From NCBI GenBank assembly GCA_950106755.1, contig OX467090.1:930001-994000 (forward strand): a stretch of 64,000 bases of DNA, read 5' to 3'. This document shows, one piece after another, positions 47,286 to 60,420 of this stretch. The number at the start of each line of letters is the position of its first letter. The stretch's first letter is position 1. A model generated the notes under the pieces. The model did no database searches and was not told where the DNA came from. It saw only the letters and a program-made list of their open reading frames with translations. The position numbers and the translations under genes were made by a program. The stretch comes from Climacium dendroides. Its lineage: Eukaryota > Streptophyta > Bryopsida > Hypnales > Climaciaceae.

Positions 47286-48180
47286 GGAGTGTTTGCTTGA
47301 CTCACTTGTTGAAGGCCCATCTTTAGCCTTCTTGTTTTGGCCCTCATAATCACCAATCTTTTCAGCCAGCTTCAACAACTCCGTACAAGTCTCTGGAAGT
47401 TGGGGCATTCTAAACAATGCACGTTCTACCCAACTTTGCAACTCATTAAAGAAAATGATTTTCTTGGCTAGCTCATCTAGCCTTGGAAGCACATTCAAGT
47501 GTGCATTAAACTCCCGCACATACCCCCTTAGACTCCATGTTTGCTTGAGTCTTACAAGTGCCACTCCATCACGAATGTCTTGGTATTCTGGGGTGAAGCG
47601 ATCGCTAATGCGTTCCTTGAAACCAGTCCAAGTTAAGTTGTCCACCACCTCAGGACTTTCCCCACGAAAGTGAGTCCACCAAAGCAAAGCATGATCCTTG
47701 AGGAAGGTCACTGCGATGGTGATCTTGTCTTTTTCAGGTGCTCTTTGAGCTTGAAAGTACAACTCCAATTCCACCAAAAAGTCTTTCACTTTGTGGGCCT
47801 TGCCAATGCCTGTGAAAAAAGATGACATGTTGGTTTTGTACAATTTATGAGAGGAAGAGGTAGAACCCTTCTCCTTTAGATCTTTGATTTCACCTTGCAT
47901 CACTTGAAGTGTTTTGACAAGTTCTTCAAACATAAGGTCACGCCCTTTCCGTTTGCGATCACGTTGGGGGTTCCCGAGACTAGTGGCAGTATCACCTTCC
48001 TTGGCACTAGTTTCCACATTCTCTTCTTCAATGGGAGTCAATTCTTGTCCCATTTGCTCCAAATGAAGAGAATCCCCTCCTTAAGTTTCCTCCAAGGAAG
48101 GTTCATTAGCCTCCAAACCTTGACTACATGTTTGGCGCCCTTGTCTTGAAGCTCCAGCTTCACCTGTCTTGGCTCTCACC
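47286..48180 (-). pseudogene. Ty3 gag, right half of the interrupted element
   Basis: Read leftwards from about 48,180, this encodes the same Gag as at 50,088-50,985 ([39 protein letters not shown]) and stops exactly where the insertion begins, after SSKHSK. A TAA near 48,082 breaks the N-terminal part. It continues, after removing 11,107-47,285, into the zinc knuckle and protease at 10,246-11,106. Confidence 0.9.
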
Positions 48181-48230
48181 ATGGCTCCAAGACTCACTGC
48201 ACACCAACGTAGCCCTGCTCTGATACCAAA

Positions 48231-48745
48231 TGTCGCAACCCAAGTAACACCTAACAGCTTCCAGCAGCTCCCTAGATTCACTCCAACCCACTTACAGCGT
48301 CACTTGGTCACCAACTGCCTAACACTGCACATGCCAAGCACACACAATGTTAGTCCCCATTTCCAACTCAGTTTGCCAAGTCCCAGTTACCGGGACTACT
48401 AGCACACACTCCCCTCGTGACACTGGGCATGTCACTTAGTAACATGGGGCGAAACTTCCACCTTAATGTGCAAGGACCCATGGTGGCACTATTCACCATG
48501 GTCCTAACCACCCTTGAGTGTCACCCCACTCCATACTAGCCCTTTTTGCATTTGCTATTCATTCACTAAAGGTAACCGGCGCTCACAACTCGAGACACAT
48601 CCAAGAAGGCCTAGCAAGGAGCGGGACTCCACCCAGCCGATGCCACGAGACACACACAAGTGTCCCATGGTGCCTTGAAGTGGTGGTGAAGTCACCACCA
48701 CCAACCATGAGTCACCGGGACTCACTAAGGCTTCAAGAGGGAGTG
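48231..48745 (-). mobile_element. Truncated LTR of the interrupted Ty3 element
   Basis: The reverse complement of the last 515 bp of the Ty3 LTR, with the primer-binding site at about 48,217-48,229 (GCTCTGATACCA). It is cut at GAGTG exactly where the complete element begins at 48,746. Confidence 0.92.
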
Positions 48746-50039
48746 TGTCACGCCCTTATCTACTTGGGGTGCCCAAATGAACCTTAGTGCGCAAGGGGGG
48801 ACCTTAGGGGTGACTTCCCAAGCCTTGCAATAGACTAGATAGGGAGAATGAAGAGACTCCCGATCAAACAGGGCGCAATAGCACCCTGGATTTGAAGTGA
48901 ACATGAGAGTTTCACACACGCTTAGAAATCTCTTGACAATATGCTTCTAATGGCGCAAAGAACGCACAATTTGGAGTTGTGAGCGAAAAGTTATGGCTGC
49001 TCAAAGTTGACTGGGTCCCGGTGGCGCCGGGACACTTGAGGGCTAGGTGTGAGGGGTTTTCAATGAAGCCCACAACAAAGTATGGCATGTGGCATATCAT
49101 TGGAAAGCTATGAATACAAGGAACCTAGAATGACAAGCATTACGAGGTTCTAAGACATGAGTCAAAAGTTATGGCCAAAAGAAGAGCCGTGGTGAAGGCG
49201 TGACGCCTCCCCCAGTGCATCCGAATCTTTAGAGGGCCATAACTTTGTGAGAACTTTTCCAAATGGGACGAGTGAGCAGTTCATCGGCATCTACTCGTTG
49301 CGTAGATGTCTAAAATTGGCTCGCATGTTGAATTTGGAGCTCTGAGCGTAAAGTTACGCCGGTTGGAAGTTCGGGAGTCCAAACGGTGACGTAACTTGGC
49401 GATCTGGGTTGGAAGTGGGTGGTCTTCCACAACCCAAAGTTATCCAAGGACTTCCTTCGACCTAGGACGGGGGGGTCTACCGAATACCACAGAGAGTACT
49501 ATAGGAGGGGTTGGTCTCCCTCCTCACTCCCTCTTGAAGCCTTAGTGAGTCCCGGTGACTCATGGTTGGTGGTGGTGACTTCACCACCACTTCAAGGCAC
49601 CATGGGACACTTGTGTGTGTCCTGTGGCATCGGCTGGGTGGAGTCCCGCTCCTTGCTAGGCTTTCTTGGATGTGTCCCGAGTTGTGAGCGCCGGTTACCT
49701 TTAGTGAATGAATAGCAAATGCAAAAAGGGCTAGTATGGAGTGGGGTGACACTCAAGGGCGGTTAAGACCATGGTGAATAGTGCCACCATGGGTCCTTGC
49801 ACATTAAGGTGGAAGTTTCGCCCCATGTTACTAAGTGACATGCCCAGTGTCACGAGGGGAGTGTGTGCTAGTAGTCCCGGTAACTGGGACTTGGCAAACT
49901 GAGTTGGAAATGGGGACTAACATTGTGTGTACTTGGCATGTACAGTGTTAGGTAGTTGGTGACCAAATGACGCTGTAAGTGGGTTGGAGTGAATCTAGGG
50001 AGCTGCTGGAAGCTGTTAGGTGTTACTTGGGTTGCGACA
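48746..50039 (+). repeat. 5' LTR
   Basis: Begins TGTCACGCCC and ends GCGACA, 1,294 bp. It contains about 70 bp (near 49,080-49,150) absent from the 3' LTR. Frames inside are not genes. Confidence 0.95.
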
Positions 50040-50041
50040 TT

Positions 50042-50058
50042 TGGTATCAGAGCAGGGC
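50042..50058 (+). other. Primer-binding site, initiator Met tRNA
   Basis: TGGTATCAGAGCAGGGC begins 2 nt after the LTR end and is complementary in pattern to the 3' end of plant tRNA-iMet. Confidence 0.9.
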
Positions 50059-50087
50059 TACGTTGGTGTGCAGTGAGTCTTGGAGCC

Positions 50088-53000
50088 ATGGTGAGAGCCA
50101 AGACAGGTGAAGCTGGAGCTTCAAGACAAGGGCGCCAAACACGTAGTCAAGGTTTGGAGGCTAATGAACCTTCTTTAGAGGAAACTCAAGGAGGCGATTC
50201 TCTTCATTTGGAGCAAATGGGACAAGAATTGACTCCCATTGAGGAAGAGAATGTGGAAACTAGTGCCAAGGAAGGTGACACCGCCACTAGTCCTAGGAAA
50301 CCCCAGCGTGATCGCAAACGGAAAGGGCGTGACCTCATGTTTGAGGAACTTGTCAAAACACTTCAGGTGATACAAGGTGAAATTAAAGATCTAAAGGAGA
50401 AGGGTTCTACCTCTTCTTTTCACAAATTCTGCAAAACCAACATGCCATCTTCTTTCACAGGTATTGGCAAGGCCCACAAAGTGAAGGATTTTTTGGTGGA
50501 ATTGGAGTTGTACTTTCAAGCTCAAAGAGCACCTGAAAAAGACAAGATCACCATCGCAGTGACCTTCCTCAAGGATCATGTTTTGCTTTGGTGGACTCAC
50601 TTTCGTGGGGAAAGTCCTAAGGTGGTGGACAACTTAACTTGGACTGGTTTCAAGGAACGCATTAGCGACCGCTTCACCCCAGAATACCAAGACATTCGTG
50701 ATGGAGTGGCACTTGTAAGACTCAAGCAAACAGGGAGTCTAAGGGGGTATGTGCGGGAGTTTAATGCACACTTAAATGTGCTTCCAAGGCTAGATGAGTT
50801 AGCCAAGAAAATCATTTTCTTCAATGGGTTGCAAAGTTGGGCAGAGCGTGCATTGTTTAGAATGCCGCAACTTCCAGAGACTTGTGCGGAGTTGTTGAAG
50901 CTGGCTAAAAGAATTGGTGATGATGAGGGCCAAAACAAGAAGGCTAAAGATGGGCCTTCAACAAGTGAGTCAAGCAAACACTCCAAGCGTAAGTTGAGGC
51001 GTCATGTTTGGATGAAGAGCAAGCATGGTGGGGATGGAGCCAAGTCAAGTGGGCCAAAAGAAGGGCAAGCTAAGGGCATTGACAAAGGGGGTGACAAAAT
51101 CAAAAGGGATGTGACCCAAATGACTTGTTACAATTGTGGAGAGAAGGGCCACTTGCCTCGGGGTTGCACCAAACCTAAGGTGAGTGTTCAAAATGCACGC
51201 TCTCACATTGGAGAGCATGTTTTTCAAGGTGGCTTCTTGGCTAAGGCAAATCAATCCAAGTTGAGTCCCCGCTTGTTGTTTTTAAAAGGGTCCATAAGTA
51301 AGCATGATGTTTCACTCCTGGTGGATACAGGTGCAATTCACTCATTCGTGAGCCCAAGATTTGCTAAAGAGTTGGGCTTGCAAATCAAGGAGTCTTGCAA
51401 GCCCATCAAAGTGCAGTTTGCCAAGGGCAAGCTACACAAGACAATCAAGGTGGCAACAAATGTGGAAGTCAAGTGTGGGGAGGTCACCTTTGTGGAGGAC
51501 TTCACGGTGTGTGATATGGATGGGGTAGACCTCATCTTAAGAAATACTTTCCTAGATACTTATGAAGTAGACATAAGAAGGCGGCCATCTTTGAAGGTGG
51601 TTGCCAATGTAGATGGCAAAGAGATAGAGTTAGAAATAACTAAGTCACCCAAGATGTTGGGGACTCAAATCCATCTAGTAGTTTTGGAAGAACTTAGTGA
51701 TACTAAGTTCTTGATTGTTATGCGTGCTGGTGTGGTTGGAGAGGAAAAGAAGTTGGCTAGTAGGGCCAATTCCCCTCCAAAGTGTGTAACAAGTGTAATC
51801 CATAAGTTTATGGATGTTTTGACAACAGAGTTGCCTGATGCTTTGCCTCCTAAAAGAGAAGTGAATCACAAAATTGAGGTGGTGCCTGGGTTACAACTAC
51901 CATCCAAGGCACCTTACCGGTTGAATCAAAGGGAGTTGAAAGAGTTGAAACACCAACTCAATGAGCTCTTGGCTAAAGGATACATTCGCAAGAGCAAGTC
52001 ACCTTATGGAGCGCCAGTCTTGTTTGTAGACAAGAAGGATGGAAAACTTTGCATGTGTGTTGATTATAGGGCGCTCAATAAGATCACTATTAAGAACAAC
52101 TATCCTTTACCTCGAATTGATGATCTCTTTGATAGGTTGGCAGGGGCGGTGTACTTTAGCCGCATTGATTTGAAGTCAGGTTATTACCAAATTCGAATTG
52201 CACTTGGAGACATTGAAAAGACGGCATGTAGGACCCGATATGGGTCCTATGAATTTTTGGTGATGCCTTTTGGTCTATGCAATGCCCCTTCAACATTCAC
52301 CACCCTTATGAACACCGTGTTCCATCAAGAGATGGATGAATTTGTCATTGTGTACATTGATGACATCTTGGTGTACTCCAAGACGGCGGAGGAGCATGCC
52401 AAACACCTTGAGATTGTGTTGGGAAGGCTTAGGGAACACAAGTTGTATGCAAATGGGGAGAAAAGTGAATTTGGTTTGATGGAGATTGACTTCTTGGACC
52501 ACATGTTGTCTGGATCGGGGATCAAGCCAGATACAAAGAAGGTAGAAGCAATCAAAGAGTGGAAACCACCTACCACCCAAAAAGGTGTAAGGTCATTTCT
52601 TGGACTTGCTAATTATTATAGGAGGTTCATTAGAGACTTCTCTAAGATTGCCAAACCTTTGTCTGACTTGTTGAAAAAGAACCAAGCCATAGTGTGGACT
52701 AAGCCATGTAAGCAAGCTTTTGAGGAGCACAAGGCCAAACTTTCTTCTCATCCAGTGTTGAAGTTTTTTGAGTTTGATCAACCTTTTGAGGTACATACGG
52801 ATGCAAGTGATTTTGCAATTAGGGAAGTGTTGATGCAAGCTAGGTGGGAGGCCCATTGCTTTTGAAAGCAAGAAGTTGGATGGGACCCAAACCAAGTGGC
52901 CAACACATGAAAAGGAGATGTTTGCAGTGGTGCATTGTTTGAAGACATGGCAACATTACCTTGGTCTTCATCAAACCAAGGCGTTCACCGATAATGTGTC

Positions 53001-54669
53001 GTTGAAGTATTTTGACAGCCAGACTAAAATAACAGCCAAGCAGTTGAGGTGGTATGATACCTTGGCTCTTATAAATGTGGACTTAATTCACAAACCGGGC
53101 AAAGAAAATGTGGTGCCTGATGCCCTTAGCCGAAAGGATGAGTTCAAACCAAGTTCTATTCAAATACTAAGGTTAATGTATGAGGGAGAAAGTGACTTAG
53201 TTAGGAGAATAAGGGAGGCTTACATGAAAGACCCAGAGGCTCAAAAGTTCCTAAGTGATTTGAGGGTTGGCAAGAAAGTGAAGGGGATTCGATTACACCA
53301 AGGCCTAATCAAATTCAAGCAAGATAGGATGTATGTTTCCAAGGGCAAGTTGAGGTTGCAAGTCTCGAAGGAGGAGCATGACAAGCCTCTTGCAGGACAT
53401 AGAGGTGAGAAAGCCACCATAAGTTTTGTAGCTAAGAGGTTCTATTGGCCTAGGATGAAAGAAGACATTGCACATTATGTAAAGACTTGTGTCACTTGTC
53501 AAGCCAACCGAGCTTCATATCAAAAACAAGTTGGGTTCCTTAAGTCTTTGCCTATTCCAAATGGTCCATGGGAATGTATTTCCATGGACTTCATCACTAG
53601 CTTACCGGAGTCAGAAGGATTTGATGCCATCTTCGTGGTAGTAGATCGGTTTAGCAAGTTGGCTAGGATGGCGCCAACAACAGGAGTGGCAAATGCATTT
53701 CAAACAGCTACACTCTTTTTCAACACTTGGTGGAGGCACAGTGGGTTGACTAGGGTGATTGTCTTTGATAGAGATCCTAAATTCACAAGTGCATTTTGGA
53801 GACACTTGTTTAGGAAAATGAAGACCAAGCTTTCATTTAGCACGACGTTTCATCCTCAAACAGATGGGCAAACAGAGAGGGTGAATGGGGTCTTGAATCA
53901 ATACCTTAGAAACTATGTGAGTGTTGACCAAAGTGATTGGACGGAGTATTTGGCTTAGGCTGAGTTTAGTTACAACAAAGCCAAACATGTAGCTATAGGA
54001 GAATTGCCATTCAAAGTGGCTTATGGTGTGGAGCCACTTATGCCTACTGACCTTGCCTTGGAAGGGTTGCAATCAGAGTTTGAAAGAAGCCAAGTTGCAG
54101 AAGACTTTGTTGTTCATAGAGAAGCTATGCTTGAGAAGATCAAGTTGCATTTAGACAAAGCACAAAAGAGATATATCAAACAAGTGAACAAAGGGAGACG
54201 CCATGTGGAGTATGCTGTGGGACAAAAGGTGTGGTTGAATGTGAAGAACTTCACATTGCCAGAAGGACTAACACCTAAGTTCATGGCCAAATATGCAGGT
54301 CCCTTTGTCATCGCTGAGCGGTTGTTTGAGGATGTTTATAAGTTAGAATTGCCACAGGAAATCAAGGTGCACCCAACTTTTCATGTTTCATTGTTGAAGC
54401 CATATCATGAGGATACCTTGAGGCCGGAACGTAAGCAAGTGTTGCGGCCTCTCCCTGAATTAGTTGGAGAACACCTTGAGTATGAGGTGGAAGGGATTCT
54501 CAAGAGTAGAAACACTAAGAAGAGGGGCAAGGAATACTTAGTGAAATGGCGGGGGTATCATGAAAAGGAAGCAACTTGGGTGAATGCCAAAGATATGGTT
54601 CATGCAAAGGAGGTGGTGGATCGATTTGAACAAAGTAGACAATCCAACAAAAAGTCGCGTAGGAGTTGA
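50088..54669 (+). pseudogene. Ty3 gag-pol polyprotein with chromodomain, two lesions
   Basis: The start is the ATG at 50,088, in one frame with upstream sequence. In order: Gag; CCHC knuckle [14 protein letters not shown] (51,128); aspartic protease [13 protein letters not shown] (51,320); reverse transcriptase with [17 protein letters not shown] (52,035) and [11 protein letters not shown] (52,353); RNase H; integrase with HHCC zinc site (53,395-53,505), MDF (53,585), DRDPKF (53,766) and HPQTDGQTERVNG (53,850). The chromodomain at 54,478-54,610 (LEYEVEGIL ... YLVKWRGYHEKEATW) places it in the chromoviruses, which target chromatin marks. A single-base shift at about 52,840-52,860 in RNase H and a TAG at 53,956 in integrase make this copy non-autonomous. 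A full-length relative could supply proteins in trans. Confidence 0.95.
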
Positions 54670-55520
54670 TGAGGACATCAACCTTTGTTAGTGGGGGAGA
54701 AATACAACACTTGTGTAAGCAGTGCATTTATGCGCTTGTCTATTGTGTACTTGTTTTGAAATAAAGTTGCAATATTGGAAATGAATCCTTGTATGTGAGT
54801 TAACTCTTGATTGACATTAGCACTATGAGATGAGTCCTAGTCTCATTGATGTTTGGTTTAGTAGAAGAGGATGGAATGATACGTAAATCAATTTTGAGAA
54901 TGCTGCAAAATAGGGGCCTTGGCTTGATAGTTGCAAGGGACTAAACCCTTTTGACTTTCAAGCTTAGGACTTGCTCGAGCGGGAACAAGATACTAGCACG
55001 GGCTTCCAAAAGTGCCCTATTGGGGGTGGCCCATTGTCTACACATGGATTGATCATCCATGCCTTGGGAGAGTACTCGAAGGACAAGTCGGGCGGGACTT
55101 GGCACTATCTCTAGGCTTGTAAAGTTCATCACTTGATAACTTAAGTGTTTGAGAGGGGTCTTGGTGTTGCTACCAAGTAGAAATTGATGAACCTTGAGTT
55201 TTTCTTAATCAAGTAAGTAAGATAGGCTAGTTGAGCCTAACTCGGAGCCAAAAGAAGGCAAACCGGGGGAGTCTCAAAGTAGATAAGTTCCTTTAGTGTA
55301 GGTCTAGGTCCTTGGAGGTTTGCCATCTAGAGTGCCAAAACCATGGACTTATCTAATGTCACCTTTGGAGACTTAGCCATTTGAACCAAGTAAATGAGTA
55401 CTTGGATCATTGCAGGGTTAGTTACCCAGAATGCAATGAAAGTGTTGAGGGGGATGGCTACCTTTTCTAATTCAATGCTTCCGACGAGAAGTAATGTCGA
55501 TGAGGGCATCGACCCTATTT
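54670..55520 (+). other. Non-coding 3' part of the Ty3 element
   Basis: About 850 bp between the gag-pol stop and the polypurine tract hold no supported coding sequence. Confidence 0.6.
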
Positions 55521-55532
55521 GGTGGGGGTGAG
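55521..55532 (+). other. Polypurine tract
   Basis: GGTGGGGGTGAG immediately precedes the 3' LTR, the expected primer site for plus-strand DNA. Confidence 0.85.
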
Positions 55533-56753
55533 TGTCACGCCCCTATCTACTTGGGGTGCACAATGAACCTTAGTGCGCAAGGGGGGGACCTTGGAGGTGA
55601 CTTCCTAAGCCTTGCAATAGACTAGGTAGAGAAAATGGAGAGACTCCCGATCAAACAGGGCGCAATGGCGCTCTAGTTTTGAAGAGGACGAGAGAGTGTC
55701 ATATATGCTTGGAAAGCTCTTAACAATACGCTTCTAATGGCGTAAAGAACGTGCAATTTGGAGTTGTGAGCTTAAAGTTATGGCCGTTCAAAGTTGACTG
55801 GGTCCCGGTGGCGCCGGGACACTTGAGGGCTAGGTGTGAGGAGTTCTCAATGAATCCCACAAGTTCTAAGACATGAGTCAAAAGTTATGGCCAAAAGAAG
55901 AGTTGTGGTAAAGGCGTGACGCCTCTCTCGATGAATTCGAATGTTTAGAGGGCCATAACTTTGCGAGATATTGTCCAAATGGGACAAGTGAGTAGTCTAT
56001 CAGCATCTAATCGTCTTGTAGATGTTTAAATGAAATCGCATGTCGGATTCGGAGCTCTGAGCACAAAGTTACGTCGGTTGGAAGTTTGGGAGTCCAAACG
56101 GTGACGTAATTTGGCGATCTGGGTTGGAAATGGGTGGTCTTCCACAACCCAAAGTTATCCAAGGACTTCCTTCGACCTAGGACGGGGGGGCCTACCGAAT
56201 ACCACAGAGAGTACTATAGGAGGGGTTGGTCTCCCTCCTCACTCCCTCTTGAAGCCTTGGTGAGTCCCGGTGATTCATGGTTGGTGGTGGTGACTTCACC
56301 ACCACTTCAAGGCACCATGGGACACTTGTGTGTTTCCCGTTGCATTGGTTGGGTGGAGTTCCGCTCCTTGCTAGGCCTCCTTGGATGTGTCCTGAGTTGT
56401 GAGCGCCAGTTACCTTTAGTGGATGAGTCGCAAATGCAAAAAGGGCTAGCATAGAGTGGGGTGACACTCAAGGCGGTTAGGACCATGGTGAGTAGTGCCA
56501 CCATGGGTCCTTGCACATTAAGGTGGAAGTTTCGCCCCATGTTACTAAGTGACATGCCCGGTGTTACGATGGGAGTGTGTGCTAGTAGTCCCGGTAATTG
56601 GGACTTGGCAAACTGAGTTGGAAATGGGGACTAACACTGTGTGTGCTTGACATGTGCAGTGTTAGGTAGTTGGTGACCAAGTGATGCTGTAAGTGGATTG
56701 AAGTGAACCTAGTGAACTGCTAGAAGCTGTTATGTGTTATTTGGGTTACGACA
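55533..56753 (+). repeat. 3' LTR
   Basis: 1,221 bp, TGTCACGCCC...ACGACA. It differs from the 5' LTR by many single-base changes and one deletion of about 70 bp near 55,862, so the insertion is not recent. Confidence 0.95.
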
Positions 56754-58065
56754 AAGCTAGCTTATTTGGCGAGTTTTGCAGACTCAAGTTGGATGCAACA
56801 TGTACATCCATCAAATGAAGACAACTGACCACCTCTTCTGGCAGTGCCCAGTCACCCTGGACTTACAAAAAAAAATATAATAATTTGGCATCTTCAACCA
56901 AAATTCCCAACATCAAAAATATTCAACAGTCATTACTTAGTCATTTCAATACACCGACTAGTAGAGTCTTTAACAGATATGTCCACAAACATCAGCCACA
57001 GGACCTTATAAGAATTTTTTTCCGTTTGGCACATTTGGACAGATAGATGTAGCAAGAAATATGTAGCTTAGGAGATTTGTATAAATAGAATCAGTAGCTC
57101 TACTTGAATCTCTACTCTTCATATAGGGATGGCTATTTGGAAGCAATTCCATTCAGTTATCAAAAACAAAGAAACTCTAGCAAGCATTGAATCTCTTTTT
57201 TCTACAGAATGGATAATGTTGTTCTACAATTCTGGAGGTGGGACTTGGCACTTCACTATGCCTCCCATTCTCCTACATTTTCTTGTAACTTGTACTCTAT
57301 TTTTGTTTTTAATGTGAGGGGACTTTTGCCCTCGTCCCTTCCTCCCTTTCCATATGGTCTCACTCTCAGATAGGCCAAAGTAGGACAATAGCTTTAAAGT
57401 GATGATGTCGTCTGTTAAAATTACAAGCTTTGTACAATACAATAGTCATAACTGTTCTTGTTTTTTTTCTATCTTTAATCCTTTGTGATTGACCACTAAG
57501 CTTACTTCAGTTTATAATGTAAGCCAATCTTATTAGCCATTCGTTCTAGAGCTAAGCATCTCCAACTTAATGGAATTTATCATTTATTTTTAATTAAAAA
57601 AATCTCTAGATCTCAATGAAGTTTTCACACAACTATAATTTATGAGAAAACTTGAGTGGAAGACTATGATTAATTTTCTAGGTTTAATAGTTAATTTATT
57701 AAAAATCTTTACTTTAATAGAATTTGTTTGTTTGTTATTGTAAGATCTTTGAAACTAATCGTCTCTCAGTCACACTCTTGGTAATGTTGGAAAGTTCTCT
57801 CCAAGGAGGGATGCACAAATTTTGTTTTTTGGCATTTCACCTATGGTGTGCAAGTTGTGCAAGATAATGAATTTCAAATCTATTAATTAAAAAAATTAGA
57901 AAATTATTTTTCTTTTTTTTTTGGTGGTGGCAACAAAACATGGCATATTGCTTATTCTAAAATAATACTCCTTTTGTTTCTGGAAAAGACCCATCTTTCT
58001 TTAATAAAATACAAAGGAAACCCAGGTCTTTTTTAGAAACAAGGGGAGTATGATGTAATTTTTCA
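56754..58065. other. AT-rich DNA without recognised genes
   Basis: Only short frames are seen (62 codons at 57,129). I see nothing diagnostic. Confidence 0.45.
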
Positions 58066-58067
58066 TG

Positions 58068-58740
58068 ACAACCCTAAACTCCCATTGTACCCGCAAGGGA
58101 CAAAATGTATTTCAAGTAGGCTCTTGTAGTTTGAGTTTGTGTGGTGGTTTTTTGAAACTTTTTGTGAAGATAGGAAGTCACATAGGCTTTCTAGGAATAT
58201 AATTTTTATTTCAATTGGTACCCATAATTCTATAAGTAAAAGTTGTGTCATTGGAAGTCCAAAATGGAGTTTGCTTGCTAACACAAAAAAAAATCAAAGA
58301 AAGTCAAATTAAAATTTTAAAACATTTATTTGTCATAGAAAGTGATTTTGTCTACATGGAAAGGTTTGATTCATTCTATTTAGAGTATTGATGAGAAATT
58401 TAAGGAAAATTTTGTTTTTTGGACACTTTAAGCATCTTCTTGATAAAATAACTTGTAGGATTCATTTTTCAATGCAATTTTCACAACTCAAAAAAAGAAG
58501 TTGTGTCGAGTATAGTTAGCTTTCTAAAGCAATCTCACCATTGGAATTCGTGATTTTCAATTCCATCTTAGAGCTATTTTTTTCCAACACTTTCAATTCC
58601 ATTCTTCAATATAAAAAATCATAAATTCTATATGTGCATTACAAAAATTTTAAGCTATGAAGATTTAAAGTCTTAAAAAACTAGTAAGGCAAGGTCTAAA
58701 AAAACTAGATTCCATTCATCACTTTAAACACAAATTCCTT
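58068..58740. mobile_element. Diverged, inverted partial copy of the 60.4-61.4 kb TIR element
   Basis: From ACAACCCTAAACTCCCATTGT onward this is similar to the reverse complement of 60,700-61,360. Shared blocks include TTTTTTGAAACTTTTTNTGAAGATA, GGAATATAATTTTTNTTTCA and CAATCTCACCATTGG. The second end is not clear, so the copy looks truncated. Confidence 0.65.
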
Positions 58741-58749
58741 ACAATCCAC

Positions 58750-60411
58750 CAGATCAAAGTTTTTGAAACTTCTTCCGCACATTTATACAAGTCTAAAGTA
58801 GAGACACCCATTACCAATCAAGATTCCATTGGCAATCTATAGATCTTAGAAAATTCAATAGAGGCTGGGACTAATTATTAACCGTCAGTTTTTTATTTCC
58901 GACCATCTTTTGACCATTAGTGTCTAGTACATGTCCTTGGTTTTGAGAGCCAAAATTGTCTTTGAATGAGTGGTTGTGGAACACTTTAGACATTGATTAT
59001 GGGTTTGGACCAACTTTAGACTTCGAAAATTCAAGATAAATTCAATTCAAGGAATAAAGTTATTGAAAAAACTGAAGTCCCCATAATTTCTATCTATTTA
59101 CTTGGGAAAAAATTACATCACTTTATTACCTATTATATATCAAAGTAGATTTGCTTAAGTGATTGGTTGTTGAAGGGTCTACCTTAGTTGAAGATTCTAT
59201 GGTTAGATATATAAAAAAACAAATTCTAAATATTCACTTTGCAATAGAAATGGTAAATTTCAGTGTTTTTTGATGAAAAAAAATGCGTAGGGAGTTTAGG
59301 GGTTGATGATTCAAGGTATAAAATTATATCCAAAAATATATATTATTATTATAGCTTAGCAAAAGAAAAAAAAATGAAATTTTTATTGAAATGGATTGAT
59401 TGGTTATATCAAGATATTAGAATAATAAAACAAATTTATAGTTCAAATACATTGAATATGCTATAAGTAGCCTATGTCACTTGTTGATTTCAAATCTAAT
59501 GAAATCATACTGGCATATAAGACTGTATGTAGACATAGTAAAAATTAATGATTTGAATTTTTTCAAAGAAAATGGTGGCCTATTAAATATAAAATAGGTG
59601 ATGAAATTGGAATTTGCATATACACATTTATGAAAATTAACCTTGTAATCACACAACATCACAAATTGTCAAAAAAAAAAAAATAATTGCATCCCACATT
59701 CTAGAAATTAAAATACTTTGAAGGATGTAATAATTTTCTACAAAAACTATCAGGGGAGACTAATAAATCAATTGCATTCAATTATGTACTAGATTAAATA
59801 CCTTCAAATGTTCAATGAAAAATATCTCTTTACTCAATGATTTATCAATATGATTTTTTTCCTTCATTAATACTAAAGGATTTAATATTTTATTTTAATA
59901 TAAAAATATTCTAATTATTATTATTTTCATCTACCATTAAATTGAAAAAATTGTTTAGAGTATTTCATTTTTATAATTTTTAATCATGTTAAATATTTAT
60001 TTAATTATTTAGAGAATATGAAATTGATTCATGAATTGAATTTACAACTTTCCTTCTTCAAGATTTTTTTGTTATTATCTTTTTTAAATTTCAGATTAAT
60101 GTAATTTTCTTAAGTTTGACTAATAAACAATTGCTTCTGTGATTTTCCTATGTATTCTTTTCATTTTTCATTTTAGAATAATTTATCTATAATTAAATTA
60201 AATTTATAGAAACAAACTTCAATTGAAAACCTACAACTTTCATATTTAAGAATATAAAGTGCAAAACAACTTTGGTGCATTTCTTTTCATTGAAAGCTTT
60301 TTGGCAATGCCAAAAAGACATAAAAAATTCTTATATTCTATTTTCTATAATTCAATTCAATTTATGGTCTTAAAAATTGCTTACAAATCCATTATATGTC
60401 CAATAACAATG
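58750..60411. other. AT-rich DNA without recognised genes
   Basis: No coding sequence, RNA gene or clear repeat is supported. Frames at 59,263 and 59,477 are short and AT-driven. Confidence 0.45.
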
Positions 60412-60420
60412 ATACAACTT

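Larger units (their letters stand above)
48746..56753 (+). mobile_element. Nearly complete Ty3/gypsy chromovirus (LTR retrotransposon)
   Basis: 5' LTR, primer-binding site, gag-pol with chromodomain, polypurine tract and 3' LTR are all present (8,008 bp). The coding region has one frameshift and one stop. The flanks (GAGTG left, AAGCT right) do not show a target duplication, so a rearrangement after insertion is likely. Confidence 0.95.

Noticed and set aside
48518..49752. Small proteins encoded in the LTRs
   Set aside because: The same short frames recur in every LTR copy and in both orientations, and coding signals are absent. They are incidental frames.
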